23,184 nt of DNA, from positions 2,399 to 25,582 of the forward strand of contig CAJPVJ010000426.1 of NCBI GenBank assembly GCA_905397405.1, given 5' to 3'. Position numbers and translations under genes: made by a program. Position 1 is the stretch's first letter; each line of letters begins with the position of its first letter. Below the pieces are notes generated by a model. It ran no database searches, had not been told where the DNA came from, and was given only the letters and a program-made list of their open reading frames with translations. Positions 18,267 to 23,184 of this stretch are shown here, piece by piece. The stretch comes from Oppiella nova (lineage: Eukaryota > Arthropoda > Arachnida > Sarcoptiformes > Oppiidae).

Positions 18267-18540
18267 AAACGCTATGCTTATCATAATAATCAAGATTGAT
18301 TAGACGCTCACAGAAATGTGTGTTTAGTTTTGTTTTACAGTTTCAACGCATCAGTCAAAGGGTGAGCACATGGAGTAGGGTATGGGATGTTAGGGATGTT
18401 AGGGATGTTAGGGATGAATACGACTTTCATTACAAATATCTCTCAAATATCACAACTCAAGCAGAATATCAGTTATGATAAGACAGTGAATTGAAAAGAG
18501 GTTTATATAAAAATACTGTTTGCGCTCAAAATATCAAATA
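18267..18540 (+). repeat. 274-bp tandem duplication, unit 2 (with expanded 9-bp repeat)
   Basis: Identical to unit 1 apart from two extra GATGTTAGG units (18 bp, within about 18385-18416) and one base change beside them. Confidence 0.97.
18341..18478 (+). CDS. Candidate terminal exon, tandem copy 2 with in-frame expansion
   Basis: Same acceptor and frame as copy 1. The 18-bp expansion adds six residues, giving VRD repeated three times, and the frame and stop are kept. There is no AATAAA at the equivalent place because the copy ends at the duplication edge. If the gene is real, the two copies would be mutually exclusive last exons or one is redundant. Confidence 0.27.
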   Translation, partial: FQRISQRVSTWSRVWDVRDVRDVRDEYDFHYKYLSNITTQAEYQL

Positions 18541-19021
18541 ATTGCCAAAACAGACCATTAAAGCCGAGAGTTTGAGGTCTCGACAAAATATATTCATATT
18601 TCACACAACAATCAAAACCATTAAAAAGCAGACAAAATGTGTATTTCACTGAATATACATAAAATTTCTGCTGAACTCATCGGATAGTTATCTTATTAGA
18701 GGTTAACTATTATGCAAAATATCATTCAAAATACATTTTTCATTTTAATGTGTATTTCACAAAATATAAAGACATCCTTTCATTCTAGACTTCATATGTA
18801 GTTAAAAATAGAGATAATAATTGAAACAAACATTAATCAATTAATTATTTTTACCAAACATGCTAAAACTTCAAGAAATACTTTTCCATGTAAACTATTT
18901 TGATATAATCAGTTCATTGAATGAATGATTTGAAATCAACTAATTTCCCCCCAAAAGACCATCACTTTGCTTATCGACACAACTGTACGACATATTTGTC
19001 AGTAATTCACTCGCTTTTCAT

Positions 19022-19028
<7 letters not shown>
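18541..19028. other. AT-rich stretch without a gene
   Basis: Nothing supported. A 76-codon frame at 18921-19151 is carried by the TC tract. Confidence 0.5.

Positions 19029-19066
<38 letters not shown>
19029..19066 (+). repeat. (TC)n microsatellite
   Basis: A 38-bp TC run. Confidence 0.97.
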
Positions 19067-19070
<4 letters not shown>

Positions 19071-19074
19071 CCAA

Positions 19075-19109
19075 CCCCTTATATCACCCCTTATATGAAC
19101 CCCTTATAT
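19075..19109 (+). repeat. Three copies of CCCCTTATAT
   Basis: Copies start at 19075, 19087 and 19100, with 12- and 13-bp spacing. The last one extends into the palindrome CCTTATATAAGG. It could be a small tandem repeat or a cluster of protein-binding sites. It resembles but does not match a CArG box, since the AT core is 8 rather than 6 bases. Confidence 0.85.
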
Positions 19110-19589
19110 AAGGTTTATATGGAATGTAATTCCAGTGTTAGAACTAAATGATTACAAATAAAACTGTAAAAGTATAGCCAGTTATCTGTCGGAGTGACGG
19201 AATGGTAGGGCTCAGGGAGTGAGTGGAGTGAGTGCTTAACTGATAAGCCGTTTCACAATTAATTATAACGAACTCATCCATTGGGTGTATCAGTGGACCT
19301 GTCACCTAATGTCTCGTTATATAATACAACTCAATATTCAACACAACATATCCTCTGATGTTTTTTGTGTCGACAAAACATTTTAAAACACAATAAGAGA
19401 CACGAAAAAGTTATAATGAATTTCGCAAAAAGATTTATTGCGAAAAAATTATTTAATTACAAAACTTTGTTTAGACATCAATATAGAGATTCTTATAGAG
19501 ATAGCGACTATATATCGATATTTATGCGTAAAAAACTTCATAAAATCTTTTGAAAAATATCTTTCGCTTAATTGAATTGATTTTTGCAG
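19110..19589. other. Stretch without a supported gene
   Basis: A 62-codon frame at 19365-19553 opens with TTG. It is lysine-rich and AT-driven, with no supporting signals. Confidence 0.45.
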
Positions 19590-19658
19590 ACATTAAATGA
19601 CTTTCATTTCGAGTCAATACCCGATGTTTTCGGAGGCAACTGTTGGTGTCGGCGCTAA
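19590..19658 (+). CDS. Weak candidate terminal exon ending in a Cys-x-Cys tail
   Basis: A good acceptor (ATTGATTTTTGCAG) opens 22 codons, TLNDFHFESIPDVFGG then NCWCRR, and TAA. AATAAA is at 19822. The Gly-Gly-x-Cys-x-Cys-basic ending recalls the last strand of cysteine-stabilised alpha-beta peptides, but no other cysteine exon was found, so this is only a resemblance. Confidence 0.2.
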   Translation, partial: TLNDFHFESIPDVFGGNCWCRR

Positions 19659-19839
19659 ATGTTTTAATACATTATTAATTTGGGCCCAAAAAGGCGATCA
19701 CAAATGCATTAAATCTTATGGCAAACACTCATTCGCTATCTTTTCTCAATTAATTTCCTTATCAGATGTGCGCTAACATTGAGTTTGAAAATAAGTTTTT
19801 CGCTCAAAAACATTAACTTTGAATAAAATGCTATATTTT

Positions 19840-19873
19840 ATGTTCGCATCGATTATCTTGTCTTTCAATTTTC
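19840..19873 (+). CDS. Possible first exon (short hydrophobic start) of the Cys-rich gene
   Basis: The ATG opens MFASIILSFNF and ends at GTTAAGT in phase 1. That is the phase required by the CTCTTACAG acceptor at 20448, which would join it to LESNGALVSDL. The joined start could act as a short signal peptide cleaved after Ala. The coding part is only 34 nt, so chance is likely. The intron would be 575 nt and would contain a TC tract. Confidence 0.18.
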
Positions 19874-20216
19874 GTTAAGTATTTTTACGGAAAAAGATAA
19901 TGAATTTCATGTGATTTAAAATCAAATTACTTTTCGAAAGATAAAGTTAAATCAGATGATTATTTTATGGCATAGAGTTATGAGTGAAATCAAGTTTTTC
20001 CAATAAATTTTAGACATAAAGTAATATTTCATATGAAAAAACGCAAAACTCATTCACAACTCATCGCAAAATTATTTCCGTTTAATTGCTTTCGCGTTAA
20101 TTTCTGTATTTATTTTGATAGTAAAGCAAACATTCATTTTAAAGACATATTCCCCTTAAAAATATTATTTATTTATTTGTATTAATTCTTAAATAAACTC
20201 CAAATAATATTTCTAC

Positions 20217-20218
<2 letters not shown>

Positions 20219-20254
<36 letters not shown>
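20219..20254 (+). repeat. (TC)n microsatellite
   Basis: A TC run of about 35 bp. Confidence 0.97.
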
Positions 20255-20255
<1 letters not shown>

Positions 20256-20420
20256 CAAAAGTAAATAACAATTTTCTAAATAAAAAACTAATTGATTTAT
20301 TTGTTTGCATTAGTGTTGGGCTTTAAAGTGCGGGACAAAGTAATCAATGAATTGAAAAGATAGCGAAAGTGCCCTAAAAATAGTCTTTTAATCTCTCGTT
20401 CACTAATTTTCTTGGAGTAG

Positions 20421-20645
20421 ATTTGTTTCGCTGGAAAGGCTCTTACAGTCGAGTCTAACGGTGCGCTCGTCAGTGATCTCTCACAATATGGTTGTGAAGC
20501 AGATGTCGGCAATCGGTTGAGCGACGAGTTTTGTTGCGCCAAAAACAATGGCCCAAACGCTGCCACTAACGGAGGCTATTGTCTCCCGAAATGTGAATCT
20601 TTTCGCACAACAGATGCAGCGGTTTGTGAGCCAAGAGTTATATAA
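20421..20645 (+). CDS. Terminal exon of a cysteine-rich, probably secreted protein
   Basis: A GC-rich island (near 48 percent by eye in about 27 percent surroundings) is open for 74 codons and ends at TAA. It reads ICFAGKALTVESNGALVSDL, SQYGCEADVGNRLSDEFCCA, KNNGPNAATNGGYCLPKCES, FRTTDAAVCEPRVI. Seven cysteines lie at residues 2, 25, 38, 39, 54, 58 and 69, giving C-x12-CC-x14-C-x3-C-x10-C after the first. This resembles small disulfide-rich secreted domains, but I cannot match the spacing to a named family. An in-frame TAG just upstream means the exon starts at an acceptor, either GGAGTAG|ATT (20420) or CTTACAG|TC (20448). The second drops the first cysteine. CTAAT 14 nt before the first acceptor could be the branch site. 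AATAAA lies 110 nt past the stop. The minus-strand frames here (20297-20566 and 20481-20681) are shadows. Confidence 0.5.
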   Translation: MCFAGKALTVESNGALVSDLSQYGCEADVGNRLSDEFCCAKNNGPNAATNGGYCLPKCESFRTTDAAVCEPRVI

Positions 20646-20755
20646 ATTTATATATACGATAGACTCAGTTATATAACGCAAAACTCATAACAAAAACAGT
20701 GGCGAGAAAAGTGCATTCACTCTCTGATCAGGCATTCAATGTTGTGTTTATCTTC

Positions 20756-20761
20756 AATAAA
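20756..20761 (+). terminator. Poly(A) signal AATAAA
   Basis: Downstream of the Cys-rich terminal exon, followed by CTTTTGTT. It marks a likely plus-strand transcript end. Confidence 0.45.
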
Positions 20762-20828
20762 CTTTTGTTAATCCCAAATGAATTCTTGAGTTCCCTCTCA
20801 CTATAGAAATTGGGAGCTCATAATAGCC

Positions 20829-20861
20829 ATCCCCGCCTCCCCTCCACTGCAGTTATATAAC
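20829..20861 (+). promoter_or_regulatory. C-rich tract plus TATA-like site
   Basis: CCATCCCCGCCTCCCCTCC is followed within a few bases by GTTATATAAC. It could be a core promoter for something downstream or a pyrimidine tract plus CAG acceptor. No convincing exon follows, so this is only a lead. Confidence 0.2.
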
Positions 20862-22544
20862 AGTCGCCGAGAAATCTTATTCAATCAAATATATTACTAT
20901 TTTTGTGACCAATAATTTGATTGAATCTCACCATTGATTCTGATTAGAAATCTTTTGTTACACACTCGCGATGTTTGAATAAAATATATTCACATTTTGA
21001 ACACAGATTTTATGTGTTTATCTCATATTGTATTATAGATTAAAATTCTGTGAACTAAGAATTTATCGCAAACTTTCAGATTTATTGCCATTAATATTGG
21101 ATAAGTATTTTTCTGTATATATTTAATACCATTATTAAGATTCAGTAAAAATTTAAGCACAATATTTAATGCACTTAAGACTTATTGTGTCCATTAAATA
21201 AATTATGCGTTCCATCAGCACATGGATGGGAATGGTAGGCTATGCTGTACTTAGTGTCTTAAGTCGATTCAAATGTCTATAATATAAATCTAAAACTCCG
21301 AGACTTATACGCAATTATATAAGAGTTGTCTTTACAAAAAGCAAAAGCCATTTGTTTTTTGAAGTCTGGGTTAAGGTTTAAGTTTTTATTTGTATTTTGT
21401 TGTGTTTTTTGGTCACTGAGAGACCAATGAGAATGACTTAATGGGCTATTTTGTAGGAATATTTTTTTTGGGACCATTTATATTAAGACTCAATAATGTG
21501 TTTGGATTTCGACCACAAAATCACTTTAAGTCTGGCAACAAATATTGAATGGATTGCAACTCTCATGAAACACTAAAAATGGACTCTTTTTTGTGCAAAT
21601 CTTTATTTATAGACTTTTGCCATTAGTTTCGATTAAAGGCAGCGATTGAATGGATAGTATTGATGGCAATTATAATAACATCTCAGATCTATGGCCACAA
21701 AAACACTGCGAGAATAGAGTGAATAATAATAATCATAACAATAACAAAGAATATAACTTTAGATTCTTTGTGAATGTATTTTTTTGTTGCACAGAATATT
21801 CTGTATAGTTTTCGAGCACAAGTATATAACGTAATGAAACTTATGTGTATACTGTATGTCTTAACTTTAGTTTTGTGCTCCAAATAAAGTGAATGTAATA
21901 AAAAATATGAGAATTACTTTAATCTTATAAATATTGCAAATAATAATAATCATTATTATAGCTTGAGTATTATTCTTGATATGAAATTGAGTTTTATTTT
22001 ATTGTTATTAGACTTTGACCTAAAAATTCTTCAATTTTATTGCCAATACTTTCTAAAAATATTGTTTTTATTTTCACAGTAATTATATTTTTGTTTATAA
22101 TTAAATAAATTTAAGTTATAATAAAAGATTTTATAACTTATCTACTTTTAAAAAGTGGATATTTTTGAATATTTGTTTTTTAATCAAATATAAAACGTTA
22201 TGTAAATTGAGTGTCAAATAAATCACATTTATTATCGGTTTTTATTATTATTATATTTAAAGTTCTGCTTATTTTTATTCATACAATGTTTTATTCGTTC
22301 AATAAAAAGCAAAACTTAAACATAATTTTGTAAATTTTATATATTATGTAATACTGCATAATCTATTAGTATTTATTAGACATTCAATAGTTATGATTAC
22401 ATAAAACCCATAATAGCATTGATATTACAATTGCAAACGATATAATAATTTATTTAAACTCATTCATAAAAAATCCTTTAATTTTATATGAAAATATATT
22501 TTAATAAATCAAAAGTAAAGTAAACTCAATAAAACTTTTAGATA
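20862..22544. other. AT-rich gene-free stretch
   Basis: Short frames at 21277-21477 and 21689-21883 (minus) lack splice or poly(A) support and look like chance. 21900-22500 is extremely AT-rich. Confidence 0.5.
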
Positions 22545-22582
22545 TCTCTCTCTCACTCTCTCTCTCTCTCTCTCTCTCTCTA
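22545..22582 (+). repeat. (TC)n microsatellite
   Basis: A TC run with one A interruption. Confidence 0.95.
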
Positions 22583-23170
22583 TCGGTTAAATCATATTAA
22601 CTATGATATGAGCTTAATATTTATATATGAAATGCATTTTCATGTAATCATGGCATCAAATCCCTAATCAGTAATTCTCATGAATATATGGAAACACATA
22701 TACTATGTGTCACACGATTGCCATCACATACAAGAAGTGACATAAAATTGTTTTTCGATAGACTAATAAAATTCATGTAAATTATATGACATTATGTGTG
22801 TAACAGATCTTAGTTTTATAGTCTGTATACTGTATATTCCGGAGTATATCTATTGCCATCAAATTAAATATGAATTTTTTGATTTTGTGTTACCAAAAAC
22901 TTTTACAAATAAATTATGCATTACATGAATAGCATTATAAGTTGCAGGTTTTAAAAACTAATTTTAAAATTGCATACAAAATGTGTGTTTTATATAAATA
23001 CGTGATTAATGGCATTCATATAAATCTCAGATTTTGTGTGCAATATATTGCCTTAAATAAGAGCTAATTTGACGTTGACTTCACACAACAAACTCTTTAA
23101 TACCGATTGACACAATCGTAGCACTCATTTGTCTGTCCATCACAATCACCCGCCCGTCCCCTCACTCACT
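22583..23170. other. AT-rich stretch without a gene
   Basis: Nothing recognisable. It becomes pyrimidine-rich from 23130. Confidence 0.5.
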
Positions 23171-23184
23171 CACTCTCTCTCTCT
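23171..23184 (+). repeat. (TC)n microsatellite cut by the window end
   Basis: The window stops inside a CACTCACT/TC run. Confidence 0.85.

Noticed and set aside
19103-19114. CCTTATATAAGG as a CArG (SRF) site
   Set aside because: The AT core is eight bases instead of six and it lies in a small tandem repeat, so a specific binding site is not supported.
19186-19250. GC-richer stretch resembling a tRNA or structured RNA
   Set aside because: No cloverleaf, anticodon arm or B-box could be drawn. It is mainly a GGAGTGAGT-type purine repeat.
20297-20681. Two minus-strand ORFs of 89 and 66 codons
   Set aside because: They lie antisense to the GC-rich Cys-rich exon, where all frames tend to be open. 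They lack the cysteine pattern and the poly(A) context.

Overview
The window is very AT-rich eukaryotic DNA with no long open reading frame, no bacterial-type gene packing and about fifteen (GA)n/(TC)n microsatellite tracts, roughly one every 1.5 kb. Gene-like material appears only as short, more GC-rich islands bounded by GT/AG splice-like signals and followed in places by AATAAA. This fits the intergenic or intron-rich DNA of a small invertebrate. An arthropod such as a mite is a guess from base composition, microsatellite load and the short apparent introns; no diagnostic gene was recognised.

Layout. Positions 1-3496 form a giant inverted repeat. The left arm (1-1588) carries a 503-bp palindromic DNA transposon (798-1300) that is absent from the right arm (2415-3496), so the right arm preserves the empty site. 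The arms meet at a GA tract and a TC tract around a unique loop of about 760 bp. Positions 3448-4465 hold a rearranged repeat cluster: two 202-bp direct copies (R1, R2) and three 127-128-bp modules, one inverted (M1) and two in tandem (M2, M3). From 3.9 to 5.1 kb the minus strand shows protein-like islands with compatible splice phases and one in-frame stop, perhaps a decaying gene. The best plus-strand gene models are 3-prime gene ends at 7602-8146, 15226-15590 and 20421-20645. The last encodes a cysteine-rich C-terminus. Weaker islands lie at 5.6, 6.0, 8.8, 9.25, 9.4-9.7 (minus), 11.9 (minus), 18.1/18.35 and 19.6 kb.

Segmental duplications are frequent: a 100-bp inverted pair 6 kb apart (10314-10413 and 16563-16662), a 614-bp tandem duplication (16634-17858), and a 256/274-bp tandem duplication (18011-18540) whose copies differ by two in-frame 9-bp units. 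The rest (most of 6.2-7.5, 9.7-11.8, 12.6-15.2 and 20.8-23.2 kb) is AT-rich DNA in which I see no gene.

No product could be matched to a known family. Open frames of 50-75 codons are expected several times by chance in a window of this size, so every exon call is a hypothesis. The calls rest on combined splice signals, phase agreement, local GC rise and poly(A) signals, not on ORF length. I see no tRNA, rRNA, CRISPR or recognisable virus-derived element.
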